64,000 nucleotides of DNA from Corbicula japonica (lineage: Eukaryota > Mollusca > Bivalvia > Venerida > Cyrenidae), in contig JAZAYU010000008.1 of NCBI GenBank assembly GCA_038501625.1, positions 8,184,938-8,248,937 on the forward strand, written 5' to 3'. The notes beneath the pieces are model-generated. The model did not search any database. It saw nothing but the letters and a program-made list of their open reading frames with translations, and was not told the DNA's origin. Both the position numbers and the translations under genes were made by a program. Shown here in pieces: positions 1 to 13,150 of this stretch; position 1 is the first letter of the stretch, and every line of letters starts with the position of its first letter.

Positions 1-1458
1 ACATGCATTGAACGTTTTAATTTCATGTTTCATATTGATAAAACATTTAAACTTGGCTAAAGTGGAAATTTAAATATCATGCATAAATAATAGAAGATAA
101 AACACATCAATCACAATTTTAGTGAACATGTTAATGGCCTGTAAATATAAACGCATCCCCGCCTATCCCCATGTTGAGTTCAAATCAGTATTTACACAAA
201 ATTTGAACTATCCCAAATAATTATGAACCTTTTGTAAATACCATTCCATGATCAGCAATGTATGGCACCCATATAACAGAATGGTTTGCCTTTATACGAA
301 TGATCACACCATAATTTCGACAGGCAATCTGAGAATATTTATCCTTCTTATTACATTACAAGTTTTGATTTAAGTGGTCGCACACATTGCAAATGGCGAA
401 AAATGGCTAAAATTTCAAAAATGAATTTTGGGGGAAATAATTATTGCCACCTAGATTTTAGTAAAGAAATGTATTTAGCTAAGGATGTAGTTAATGTTTG
501 CAAGCTCAATTTAATCTAATTCATGTTCTAATTACCAAGCTCATACTAAAACAAAAGGAAAACCGTTTGCATGAGAACTCTAAAATTCATTGACAATATA
601 CTAAAGCAACTCATACCAGAAATAAGTATATGCTGGTCTACAATGTTAAGTGCAAATTCGTCAAAATAATGTTAGGGTTTTCAAGAATTTTCAGGAAAAC
701 TTACTTCATATTACACTTTTTATATACTTGAAAGCTATACAATAAACATAATATTTCACGGTGATCGGGATTTTTATCTCAACTCAATGTGATTCACTCA
801 GCTTACTTGGTTGATTTTGATTTTGATTTTTTAATATTTCTTATTTTAATTGCAGATAGGAAAATTTGTTATACCCGCGTGTATATCTGATTACAAAAAG
901 GGTTTGAGTAAAAACTGAAAATGGGAAGATTGCATTTTTGTCCAATATTCCAAGCAAACACTAGTAACAAATATTTACTTAGAATTAAAAAATAAAAAAA
1001 ATATTTTTTGTCAAAAATAAGTTCGTTATATAGGGGCCTGAACAATCTTATACTCCAATTAATTTTCCAACTCAACTTTGTTATTCAAATACTGAGTTTG
1101 TTACTCTATAAAAATATTCTTATTATCATATAAATATTTAATAAAATACCGCTGAGATACTAGAGAATAAATATTTGAGTTCGTATTTTATACGTATAAA
1201 ATCCAGCTCTATATTTTACATGATACTGGGGCCAGGTGTTGTTTTTGACAGTTACTAACTGAAAAGAACTGGTGGGTGTACAATTTATACATTCCTTCAT
1301 GGAAACCAAACAAATTCTGTCTCAGAATTCCTGCCATACAATTTAGCTCTGCAAACAGACATTTTACAGGACAATATTTAAGATTGATAGTTCCATTTTA
1401 TCTTGTTTTTCTCAAAAATAAACAGTTAAAAGTTGTTTGCTTTATGGAATAAACGCAT
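1..1458. other. AT-rich DNA without recognisable gene
   Basis: I see no exon with convincing splice borders, no RNA gene and no clear repeat here. The only open frames are short and of low-complexity composition. Confidence 0.5.
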
Positions 1459-3950
1459 ATATGCATATCAGGAATATCCGCATTCAGGAAACAAAGCCTT
1501 TCCACAAACAATATTACAAAAAAGATTGCATTGGTTTATTACACGATCACTTAAAAATAAATGACATGACAAACAATTACTGCAATTTTCGATTTTAGAA
1601 TGTTAGATTTGGGCTTGCAACCGAAAACATAAAACACGATGCGCGGCGTCTGATATTTTCGTTGAGACGTTACTAGCACGGGATAGTATAATTGACAGAA
1701 CGTTTTTCATTGTTAATCACGCCTTCAGGTTGCTTTACTTTAAGCCATACATTTTGCTATCGTTTTAAAATCCGCAAGGGGAATAAACAAACAAAAAAAA
1801 GATTGACAGCAAACCTAATTTTGGAAGTAAAACACGGCATCTTTTGATTGGAGCGGCAGTTCTAACAATCGTGTATTCACAAAAAATATGGTCGGCGTCT
1901 TGTGAAGAGCTGCAGTGCAATAAGTACTTACTGAGCTTAGGTCAAATTCTACTTGAAATCGAAATTAGTAGTAACAAAACTTAGAACATGAGTAGTTAAC
2001 GCCTAAGAGATCATTCGAAGATATGTTCATCTAACATGCAGAACGCTGTAGGCTGTCATACTGTTAGCCTTTCTTTCGAAAATGCAGATGTTTTTACGAA
2101 TAAAGTGGAGAAATTGACATTGTTTTTTTCTTTCATTTAACAACTCGTCTTAAAACACTGGTGTTTATTAGATTCAACTACCATTGTTTTAATCAAATCT
2201 GAATAAACCGTTTAAAAAGTTTTCCCTTTTGTGAGGTACCGATACCCGTGTTTCAGACTTTGTTCTTCTTCTCATTCATTAACAAAGACTGCGTTCATAA
2301 AAATCTTTAACATTGGTACAAACATTAGAAATGTGAACACGCTGCAAAAAGTATACTCCGTTGCTGGAGGCGCATCACCTTCGACAAATTGAAATTTACA
2401 ATATAAAAACACTATATTATCACTGTACATCAGCTGTCATATACTTTAGTGGGACAAATTTATTTCCAGTAAATAAAGTTATTATTCGGAATAGCTCATT
2501 TACATTTCTGAGGAGTTTCCTTAATGTAAGCCGAAGTTGTTAACGTATATGGGAATATTTTATTAAACTGTCATAATCTTCATTTAACAAATCGGTAGTG
2601 CTGTTGGAGGCTGAAATAATGTTTTCTAAAAGGAAATAACATAGTTCGTCGGTAGCAGTTTTTTTATCTGCAAAACAATGTATGCACAATATTGACACAA
2701 TAAGTTCCAATAGAAATGCCTTTTTTCCCTAAAAAGTATTCCACATTTTAAGCTCAGGTGCTTTGGTTTCGTTAGTTGTTTATGGTGTCTTATCTGGCTG
2801 AGTTTTCTGTGTGTGGCTATTCCTGATATACATGTTTCACTTTTTGTTAGTAGTTTCTTAACAAAATTACAAAAGATTTGGATGTAAAGATCTTAGTCAA
2901 AATTAAAACTCAAGAAATTTATGCTTAACTGGGCTTATCTTTGAAATAAAGACTTTGGAAAATTTCTAAGACATCTACCATATTGTTCCAGCCGTTTCTT
3001 AACTTTATCGTTATCATGTTCGTTCCTATCAAATGTTCGTTCCACCTCCAAATTCGTTCATTTTTAAAGAAGCATTCAAAGACTTATTTAATATGTGTTA
3101 AGAACATTTCAATGAGATTTTACCTTTTTGTTACACCAAGGCTGGTACCTCTCATGTTATCATGTTCGTTAATTATTTCTTGTGTCTATTTTGACATTGT
3201 TCATTTTTATAACCCATGCTTTCTTTTTCTCCCTACTTTTAAGCTGTGTGGGGACGGTGTGTCTACTGGTTGTGGCCATTCCTGGTATGCATATTTATAG
3301 CTGTATTGTTTTTCACGACTTTGTGACACAAAATCGAACATTTCTTGGACCTAAATATAATGCAAACTTATGTCATATTGCTGAAACATAAACACTCACG
3401 AAGCTCATATAAACTAGGAAATACACTTTTTTCATGATCAAATGAATCCTTATGAAAATAATTAGTTGGTTTCTTGTGAAGTCATACTCGTCAGCGACCG
3501 ACATTTCAATCAACAACTAATCTTTTATAGGAATTGTGAGCTCCTTTATTACGAAAAGTTTTCAACAATCTTGCATGGTATCTGTCTGATCAATTATCTG
3601 ATCTGAAGCATCTCCAATCCAGATAGAATGTCATTTTGTATGTTTTTTGTGATTGATAGTCAGCAGAAAAATTCTATTACGTGAAGCGCGCATTACCCGG
3701 TGACCCATCAAATTAAATTCACAAGTCCCCACAACAAATGTAAATAAATATTTACTTCTATGTGATTTTCCTCATCATTAAGCATATTTAAAGATATAGT
3801 GACAAATTTGTAAATGACTGTCTCGAAAATGGCAAGTAAACTTTCTTGGCCTTCTACCTATTAAGCGTGCACTCAAAAGCATGTGTAGATCTACATAAAA
3901 CACTGAATTAAGTTGTGTCTACGAATTTTTATTCAGTTAATTGGCCATAT

Positions 3951-3955
3951 ATATA

Positions 3956-3996
<41 letters not shown>
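3951..3996. repeat. (TA)n microsatellite
   Basis: About 46 bases of almost pure TA dinucleotides. The open frame running across it as alternating Tyr and Ile is an artefact. Confidence 0.9.
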
Positions 3997-3997
<1 letters not shown>

Positions 3998-4103
3998 ACA
4001 TATGTTATCTGCATTTGCCAATATTAAGTGGAACGTTGTTCAAAGCCCAGAATACCCAGCCTGTTAACAGAGATTTGTTTGGATTCTTCCTTTCAAAGGT
4101 CGT

Positions 4104-4535
4104 TGGACCGTAACGGCGACAGCGCCTAGCCCTGCAATTCCGACAACAGAACCAATTGAGCCAACCGGGACAACCACACAAAAGTTTGGTCGGATAGCCC
4201 CGATATACGTTACCATTTATGCACGACATCGGTAACGTGTTATTATACTGATAACACTACTGACTATATGTACGGGGAGACTGTTTTCGGCCGCCACACT
4301 GCACAAATAGCGCTACTGTGCATTTCAAATTTCGCCTCTACCTGGGAGCGAACCCGCGCCGTCACGGCGACAGCGCCTAGCCCTGCAATTCAGACAACGC
4401 AATTAATTGAGCTAACCGGCACAACCCCCAAAAAGGTTGATCGGATAGCCCCGATATACGTTGCGATCACTCCACGACATTGATAATGGGTTATTTTACA
4501 AATAACAGTATTGACTATATGTACGGGGAGACATT
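4104..4535 (-). repeat. Two tandem tRNA-like SINE units
   Basis: Two copies of a ~253-bp unit sit head to tail (about 4104-4285 and 4356-4535). Each contains GCGACAGCGCCTAGCCCTGC, GATAGCCCCGATATACGTT and ACTATATGTACGGGGAGA. On the minus strand the second unit shows a tRNA-type A box (GTTAGCTCAATTAATTG) and a B box (GGGTTCGCTCCC) about 50 bases apart, as in tRNA-derived SINEs. Neither copy folds as a functional tRNA by eye. Confidence 0.65.
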
Positions 4536-4990
4536 TTATATATGTTCCTTTTATTCCTGTCATCGTGTTTATGCTCAATGAGCTTCAAGTGCTCTGGTCT
4601 CAATTAGGTCATTGATAATGCCATAAGTTTCTTACGTTTTATACTTTTATGTACTTTTATCGAGCTGATGAGCGGTTTGGAGCTAATTCAACAAGACAGC
4701 TTGTACTAGTTTGTTCATATGAGAACCTTTTGGGGAAAGTGTGCGGATGGTGCATCCTAGAACCTGGTTAAAACCCCCAGTGTCAAAAATTTTAGCCAAT
4801 TACTTCCCAAGGCAGTAACCATTCTGGAACCTTTGTTAATTGTTAATGGCATCTATTTTGAAACAGAAAATTTTATAAACGCATGCTCTCTGTTCCTCTT
4901 TGCGTTTTGACTGTGTGGGGAGTCTTTTGTGTGAGGCCATTTCTAATATTACACATAATATTTCACATGTTTATAGTCATTGATTTATAT

Positions 4991-7636
4991 CAAATATTTG
5001 CCTTGTAGAGTGCAAATATTTTTTTTAAATATTTTTATTATTTCATTTATTTCATCTTAACACTTACTAGTACTATACTCATATAGTCCAACAACAGTTA
5101 TTGAAGCCGATGGAAGCAGAATAGAAGCATCCTAGGTGTTCTTTGATAGATAACTGAACTTCTGCACGCTTACAACCTCACAGGTTCATTGAGATATTAC
5201 TTAACAAAACTTTTGACTGTGATATCATTGTTCGTTTCACAATATCGTGTCCAATCTATGCGATACTGTCTCTCTTGTTGAATAATAGAGTAAATTATAC
5301 GATTATCTTAACACGGGATCTCGTATATTTATGAATGTCTAATATAAACTGACATAGATCGAAGGTAAGATTAAACTTCTGTAAAGTAGAATAGATAAAT
5401 CTTATCAAAAGTATAAAATTTCTAGCTTGGCATAACGAAACACATTTTTGTTCCAAGAATTTTTAAATAATTTATCGTAGATGCCTCGACGATATTCTCG
5501 ATGTAAGTCATATCATTTTTAAGAATATATTGTCATATTGTAAGCTTTTACGCTTGTTCTCCAATCCGTTGTATGACATCATGTAATTTTTTTGCCTCTT
5601 CTGTACATGTGGTAAAAATGTTCAAACTAAAGTAAGTCGGTGGTCCTTAATATCTAAGCGACACCATAGAACACGTAACATTATACATTTAACCCATGTC
5701 CTAACTACAGCGATCGCATTATTTTAATTTTTCTAATGAAATCAAAGTACTGAAATTACAGTAAACCAGTATATTAGTATTGCTTATTGCTTCATTCATA
5801 CAGAGAAAACCCAGTCCCATGATTATCAAATGCGGTTCGGTATTTAAGAGTATGTCACAGGCAGGCAAACTATGCTCTTTCTGTAAGAGAAGACTAAAAA
5901 TTATGGCCAGATTAAAAGCTTATAGGGCCTGTGTTGGATATCAAGTGTTGCATTCGGCGTTTGCTTACGTACAGAAAAGAACAACATGTCATTGAACAGG
6001 CGAGGAAGTGCAAAAGCTTTTATTACAGTTAACCACATTTCGTGTTTGAAGCGCTGTTTTGCTTACAATAAGCTGTAAGCTTGGCATAGTTTATAAGTAC
6101 ATACCTTGGGAAAAATACCAAAAACTTAAACATTGATCCTTAAACTGAGCAGAAAACATTCTTCTTATATGATTGTAAATCATAGCAGTAGTACTTAATG
6201 AAATGACAAAGTAAGATGTCATCCCGTCATTTGAGTACTTCAGAACATTTTCCGCTTATATCAGACAAAAAGGTGAGGAAGAGATGCAGATTTAACAAAT
6301 TAACACAGGGTGGAAGAAAAAAAAACTTTATAAGTAACATTTATACATAACTGCTTCATAGAGCAGAATTCAAATCTCGGGGAAAAACATGCCGACCCTC
6401 TACCAATTAAGCTAACGAGGCCGCCTGATTCGAATACCACTATATTTGCACGTTTGGGTTTTTGTGTAACGCGCCTGTCTTTCATGTAAACGTATAAGCT
6501 TTCGGAAACACGGTTTTTATTCCTCTATTGAAAGCAGAGATTGGCGTTCCAGTTCTACTTTTAAGTTTAAACTCTTTTACATTTCTGCGTTTGTACTGTA
6601 TTCGCACTATAGTTCGTCAATCAGTTATGGTTATGCACCAGTTTCTTTTTTTCAACTTTTTTATTTCCTACCTCACGATAGATATATTTCAGTAGAACGA
6701 GCGAAAATGCCTATAACGTCGCATGAATTGCAGTTGAACTGAAAATTGACGAACACTAACCTTTGATTTAGTGTTTACTTCTGGTCAAGCACCTCATCGT
6801 CAAAGACTATTGCAGACGCTCGTGTGCAAAATTTGGCAACGCGTAGTAGTTAAGCGTGACATCCATCTCAAAAAAACTAAACTGAAATGGCATTAAAACG
6901 AACAAATTGTAATTTGCAATATTGTGTATTATCATGTTATTATCATCACAAGCAAAATAGTGCGCATAAATATTTGCATTATGTTTCTGTGACGGTTTCT
7001 GTGATTAATGCGTTTCAACTAATTCCGGATCAGTAATTGTGAATCAGCAGTTAACGTGGATTCCAGAGTTGGAATTCTTTTCAAAGGAGAAAATGGAAAG
7101 TTTAACTGATGAAAAGAGACACTCAAACCTAGAGGATGTGGCTGGTTAGACTATTGGTCATGCCGAAAGTTTATTTGGACCCTATTACAGAGATAGCCAA
7201 GACAAAGATGTAAAGTGTTCTTAGAAGGTACTGGGTCACCATTATAAAGCAACCCTCATCGGCCAGCTCCACATGTTGAGGATGGTGTTGTGCTACCGTG
7301 TGATTATATCATTTCTACCCATGTTAAGCTGACTAAGGTTGTATCAGATGCACTTAGTGCAATATCCGAAGGCTTTGCAATGGAACTTGTGATGGCATGA
7401 GTCTTTTACTGCTTGTGATAATACTATAACAAAAAAACTAACTTATTGTATAATTATGTTAATTTTATTTAACACATTATTTTCGAAATTATTCAAAACC
7501 CTTAGACAGAAAACATGTGAAAATGTATTTCATCTGTTTAACCATTACACAACTGTCAAATCTGACAGTCAAAAACACATTGAGAGATCCTCCCCCACCG
7601 ATTTTTATTAGCGACCCTATAATATTACAAAAAAAG
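4991..7636. other. Gene-free interval
   Basis: No exon, transposase or tandem array is supported. The only noted item is the tRNA-like fragment at 6366-6440. Confidence 0.5.
6366..6440 (-). repeat. tRNA-derived SINE fragment
   Basis: On the minus strand an A-box-like TTAGCTTAATTGGTAGAG is followed ~35 bases on by a decayed B box (GATTTGAATTC). The arms do not pair into a cloverleaf, so this is a SINE or tRNA pseudogene remnant. Confidence 0.5.
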
Positions 7637-9380
7637 TGAAACATGCATATCAGGAATCGCTACACTCACAAAACACAGCCTCCCCCCGCAGCGAAAGAGA
7701 AAAGAGGAAAGAGAGTATGTTTGTTATAAGTATGTCAAATTCAAATAAGACACGACAAACAATTATTCGGGACTTATTGAATAAGCCGGAATTGGTTGAA
7801 ATTGGTCTATCAATAATTGCTATATTTGATAAAGTAAACACATGCAGAACTTAAAATAATTGCAACATATTCCGATTCTATATTATTTTTCACAACGGAT
7901 AAAAAGATTAACCAGAACTGGTTGACAAATTGTTTAACCAGTATCGGTTAAATTGAAAATTACTGGACTATTTCGTATACTTTTTGAAATGCGCTAATCG
8001 CAATCCAGTTCTGGACGTCTTGGTTTGATAGGCGCTTCAGAGTGAACTTCGCTGGTTACAACAACAAAAAACAACATGTCTGCATGCTTGGTGATTATAA
8101 TACCAAACAGATGATCAACTTTTTGCATTACGGTAGCAGATGTATATGAAGGTTTTTAATTTAAAAAGGAACCGTTTAAGTTTCGCTAATTCATTCCGTC
8201 ATGTTCGAGCCGATTCAGGTCAAAATGTTTTATCTTACTGTAGCTATTCATGATATTTATATTTCTCTAAATGGGTGGGTTGGAGTTATTTCACCAAGAC
8301 AACTTGTACTTGTGTTGTGATACGAGTACCTGTATGGGCAAGTGTGAGGTTGGTGCACCCTAGAACCTGGTTTAAACCCCCAGTGGCAAATTATTTGGCC
8401 ACTGACCGTTCCAAGGCGGTAACCCCTCGGGTTCTCACTTTCGTTATTTGTTTGTGGCGTCCATTTTGAAACTGATTATTGTAAAACCATGCTCTATTTT
8501 CCTCTTTACCGTTTGACTGTAGGGAGGCTGTGTCTGCTGGATGTGGCCATTCCTGATATGCATATTTCTCTTTTTTTCTAAATGTGCTAATCTATTTTAT
8601 CAAGGTTATGTATATGGTTAATGTTATTGCTTTTTTGAATTGTGAAAATAAAAAAATGAATGTGAAGCCACGTCTCTTATCACACTGTTACAGTCCGTTT
8701 TGCTAACTTCCAAGTCATCACTATATCTACTTACGATATCACAAATCCCAAACTATCAGATTAGCGACCCTATATTACCAAAAAGTGAAACATGCATATC
8801 AGGAATCGCTACACTCACAAAACACAGCCTCCCCACGCAGCGAAAAAGAAGAGAGGAAAGAAAGTATGTTTGTTATAAGCATGTCAAATTCAAATAAGAC
8901 GCGACAAACAATAAACGAAGAAGAGAACCCTTGGGGTTACCACCTTGGAACGGTCATTGGCAAAACAAATTGCCACTGGGGGTGGGGGTTAAACCAGGTT
9001 CTTGGGTGCATCAACCTCACACTTGCCCCAACAGGTTTCATATCACAAAACAAGTACAATGATATTTTCACAAATCATTTAAATTTTATATGATCACAAA
9101 AAATTATGGTGTCGGAAAAGATTCTATTTAAAAGACAAATCACACATATTAGAAATACCACACTCAGAAAACACTCAGAAAACACAGCCTTCGCGCAGCC
9201 GAATAGAAGACAGCTAGAAAGCATACGTTTGTATTCATAAGAAACCACAAATAATTATCATTAAGAAAGCCTAAAGATGACGTCTTGGACGGTAAGAGAA
9301 AAAGATTGGCTACTGGGTTTGGATGTTTAAAGAGGTTCTAGAATGTACAAACCTTTCACTTGTCCCGCCAGGTTTTTTCG
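7637..9380. repeat. Cluster of family A repeats, partly inverted
   Basis: Copies at 7637-7775 and 8785-8910 match closely over more than 120 bases (both begin GAAACATGCATATCAGGAAT). The block at 8275-8580 is the reverse-oriented long form, with CCTAGAACCTGGTTTAAACC and TGATATGCATATTTC, and it pairs with 8785-9060. A fourth, more decayed copy lies at 9140-9380. The open frames here, including two that share the peptide start MKHAYQESLHSQNTASPRSE, are repeat sequence and not genes. Confidence 0.7.
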
Positions 9381-10572
9381 AAATACATATGTTCAAGTTG
9401 CATTCGTGAATCAACGCCAACCATCCAACAAAACATCATTATTGCATGCAAAAGAATGTAAACCATGTAATGAACTAGCACCATACTAACCGGAATTTTT
9501 GAAATTCATTTAATTGGAAAATGGAAAATGACTGCAACGACGATGGTCAACGAAAATTGTCACTTCTGTTATAAAAGCCCGAAAACCGACACAGTTGATA
9601 ACCTTCCTATACACCTATTTCGTATACAATTAAAATACGTTTGAAGTTTCTTCCAATATAACATAATTTTTTTTCAATGGCAATATTAAACGTTCTGTGA
9701 CTCACACTTATTGGTGTGTTATTTTAATTTTTTAATATTAAAAGCCAAATATTACTTACCTTTTAAGGATTTCTTTTAAGCCTACTATAAAGAATTATTC
9801 ATAAACTTTACTGCTTTTAAGAAAAACTTAAATTTATCAAATCAATCTTAGATGACAAAAAATCGAATGTATGTAAATAAGTTTCTTTTACTTCATGATA
9901 AATTCAATTGCATAATTTAAAGCTATGTTTTTATGTTTTATGTTTTAAGTTACTAGCGAGGTCTTTCAACATCATCAGTGTATCTCTAAGCGGCAGATCG
10001 TCCAAAAAGATAATAGCGTTTACATCTTCCACTTCTAATGTGGGCGTAATGCATTTGAATGCTGGAGAGTTTATTCTTAGACTATAACTTGGTCTCTTGG
10101 AGATATATTTTAAGCTGTTTATGTATATACATTTTCCAAGTTGTTATGCCTAAGAGCATATAGTTGCTGATCAGTGGTGATTGTTCATTCTGTCAGTTTG
10201 AAGTTTTGTTTCTTTTTTATATGTCCATGTTATGTTAGGTGGACGACGTTTATAATTCTAATTACCATAGTGTAAGTTATTAAAGCTTCAAATTAGTGTT
10301 AATGTGCGCCATGTAAAAAATATTTTCTGCACTACAGTGTGATACATCTGAGACATGGATCTACACTCTTTTAATACTTGTCTGACAAGTATCCCAATGA
10401 ATTGTGAGCAGAACGATAGACATCCAAACATTGGTGAGACCATTTCAGAAACTAGTAAGTTAGGATGTCCCAAACGGAAAATAACTGTAGAATGATGTAA
10501 TCTGATTTTAAATAATACCGAGTCTTTTTTAAAACATAAGGCAAAATACAGGACCAGTGATAGCAACCTGAA

Positions 10573-10735
10573 AGCCAGAACCAGAAATAGTATACGCTGT
10601 AGGACAGAAATAGTAGAAGCTGTGGAGTGCCAGAAAAATTAGATTCTGATGAACAGAAATAGTAGAGTTTGATGGCCAGAAATAGTAGAGGTTGATGGCC
10701 AGTAATAGTAGAGGTTGAGGCCTAAACTAGCAGAA
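10573..10735 (+). repeat. Short tandem repeat, ~26-28 bp unit
   Basis: About six degenerate units of the type CCAGAAATAGTAGAGGTTGATGG follow one another, for example GATGGCCAGAAATAGTAGAG then GATGGCCAGTAATAGTAGAG. Confidence 0.75.
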
Positions 10736-11689
10736 ACTTCAATTTGACAATGTGGAACCAAATAATATTTTATATTTCTCACAACATAAAATACTTTATC
10801 ATCTTGTCATTTTCTTAAGTCATTTAAGCTCAAAATCTGTCTACAAGAAAATCCCCAAGGAGGTTTCTGGTGTAACTGCCTTGTTTTTAAAAAGACTTAT
10901 GTCTTTTAAACGTACATAGTTATTGTAAACAATGAGTTTTATAACTTAAAATCTTCCCGAAAGGTTTTTCACCTTAATATGTAATTATTTTAGTCAGCAG
11001 TTTTAGAGAAGAAATATTCGAATATTAAAGTTTCGAAAAGACGTAACATACATCGCCTCATCCAGTTGTTTGAAATGAAAAACAACCTGGCACCATTTAC
11101 TAAATTTATTTTCAAGTGCGTGCAGCAAAACCAGTGGTAGCATTCTGTCATAAATGAACATAAATCGGCGATGAATTTGTTAACAAATGGAGTGTAGATA
11201 CATGTAAAGGTAAATTCAAAATAAACTAGTGTCCAAAAGAAACGATACCAAACTATCAATAAAATATTCATTTTAGACCTGACCCATCTTTAAATTCTGT
11301 TTATGCTTGTACAGGATTGATGAAAATTGATTTTTTGTACACATGCATGATGCTGTTAAAAGGTCTCTCCAATAAATTTGACCAATCTAAATGTTCTGTA
11401 GCATTTTGGTTTTATTGTATGCCCTTGCAAGGGGTATCGTTTCTTTTGAACACTAGTCAGTATAAATTACACTTTTTTACTCCAGTTACTGTTGGAGCCA
11501 CTTTTGAAGTCTGCAAACAGTTTATGATACATTAAAATTTGTTCAATTGTTGTTGTTTTTAATAAAACCGATGAATTAGGCATCTGAGTGGAATTTTTGA
11601 ACTAAAACATGAGTGTAAAATTAGCTTAGCGGGAAAACTTACAGACTAAAAAAGTGGCCCTTATCTACTTTTGAGTAGTATATTATCTG

Positions 11690-11760
11690 CTATATAGCTC
11701 AATGGTCTGGACCAGTTTGTTTCGGCTTCGGGTTCGAATCCCATTTATGATACATCTTGT
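11690..11760 (+). repeat. tRNA-like SINE fragment
   Basis: TATAGCTCAATGGTCTGGAC (A-box-like) is followed by a near-consensus B box, GGGTTCGAATCCC. The acceptor stem does not close, so a functional tRNA is unlikely. Confidence 0.5.
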
Positions 11761-11912
11761 ATATATCGTTTCATTTATTTTAATATTACTTTAATCGAAT
11801 AGCTACCTTTTATCAGGTTGGTTATTTTTATTTTGTCATAATCAGTTTTTCGTTTGCAAACGTGTTCATATTCAATACCCTCATGAATAAAAAAAACTTG
11901 GACTTTATTGTG

Positions 11913-11996
11913 TGGACAGACAGACAGACAGACAGACCGACCGACCGACCGACCGACAGACAGAATGACGACAGACAGACAAACAGACAGACAGAA
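11913..11996 (+). repeat. (ACAG)n/(ACCG)n microsatellite
   Basis: A run of GACA tetranucleotides with an internal CCGA block. Long open frames on both strands across it encode only short periodic peptides and are artefacts. Confidence 0.9.
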
Positions 11997-13065
11997 AGAG
12001 ATTGATCTCGGCGTTTTTCCGAAAATATTTTCATTGACATGTTCTGAACTAGATGTACCGAAAAACAGATCTCTAATAGAAGTATCATTCATTGAAATTG
12101 ATTTAAACTGATGGCATTTCTCTCATTTATTATAGAACAATATTACATATTAATCAAATTGTTAGAGGAAAATCAATAACCATTAGCTTCGCTTTGTTTT
12201 ATGGAAGAGTGTTGCCCAGCTTAAGGAATATATGTCATAAAATTGAAGGGAAGCGACCAGGAATTTAAAGGTAAATCGCACTTTTACTAATATCTCGTAT
12301 AGTTTACATATGTAAGTCACGAGGACACAATAAATTGTGTTTCAGTACCATATGACTCATGTGGGCATTTTAAAATGATGTTTTGTGTTCTTTTAGTTTT
12401 TGTGAATTTATGTAAATAAATTATGGAAAGAGAAGCTAGGCAGGCAGAGCGGAGTGTCAGTTAATGTTCAGTTATGTTCAAATCAAATTTATCTCAATAT
12501 GGAATGTCTGATTTTATTTCATGTACCAGTTATGATGGACATTTGGCACATATCGTATGGGAGACCTTTGAATATCTAGCCGTATGTGCAGGCGATCGCC
12601 AATGGGATAGTCGACATATCCGATGGATTAAAGGCTTCAGTGCAGTCCATGTCCCCATGGGCACTACCATGTGACTTTATATATATATATATTTACAAAG
12701 TATGCAGGTGAGTGATACGGGTCATGACATCTTCCTTGTTTCTCTTTTTCGATAGAGGTGTTAAGGTTTCAGAACTGTAATATTTCCGCCAAACATCGAC
12801 TTATGCCGTCACTAATTCGTTTTTTTCCGAACGCCGATTCGTACGTTTCCGGTTGATCCTATTATTCGTAAAAGGAGTCTACTCTTTAGATGTTTTCCGC
12901 GATTATGACGTCATTAATAACTAAATCAAATTATACCAAAGTGCAGATATAAAATTGATGTAAAGTAAACAAATATTTTCATAACAAATACTCAAAATAA
13001 GTCTATAGACGAACAACACTCAGTAATGAATAGAGCTTATATGAAATAGAACACCGTTTGATCAA

Positions 13066-13150
13066 TCCTCCGTGGCCTGATGGTCACGCTCAGGGATTTT
13101 CATTTTGACGGACCCGGGTTCAATCCTTGGGAAAGGAACCCTTTTTTTCC
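13066..13150 (+). repeat. tRNA-like SINE fragment
   Basis: TCCGTGGCCTGATGGTCACG followed by CCCGGGTTCAATCCTTGGG gives A- and B-box-like blocks at tRNA spacing, then an A/T-rich tail. It reads as a tRNA-derived SINE head, not a functional tRNA. Confidence 0.5.

Larger units (their letters stand above)
1459..4980. repeat. Scattered copies of a dispersed repeat (family A)
   Basis: Degenerate copies of one repeat lie at about 1459-1585, 2757-2850, 3100-3305 and 4660-4975. Shared landmarks are TGCATATCAGGAAT (or its complement), a pyrimidine/purine stretch reading TTTTCCTCTTT...GACTGTGTGGGGA, and in longer copies CCTAGAACCTGGTT followed by AAACCCCCAGTG. The last block resembles a weak RNA polymerase III B box, so a SINE-like origin is possible, but no transposition protein is encoded. 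Further copies lie at 7637-9380, 18650-18725 and 54236-54370. Confidence 0.6.

Noticed and set aside
3913..4113. Open frame with alternating Tyr-Ile
   Set aside because: Translation of the (TA)n microsatellite.
11775..12111. Overlapping open frames of about 70-105 codons on both strands
   Set aside because: They translate the GACA/CCGA microsatellite (periodic short peptides) and have no splice or homology support.
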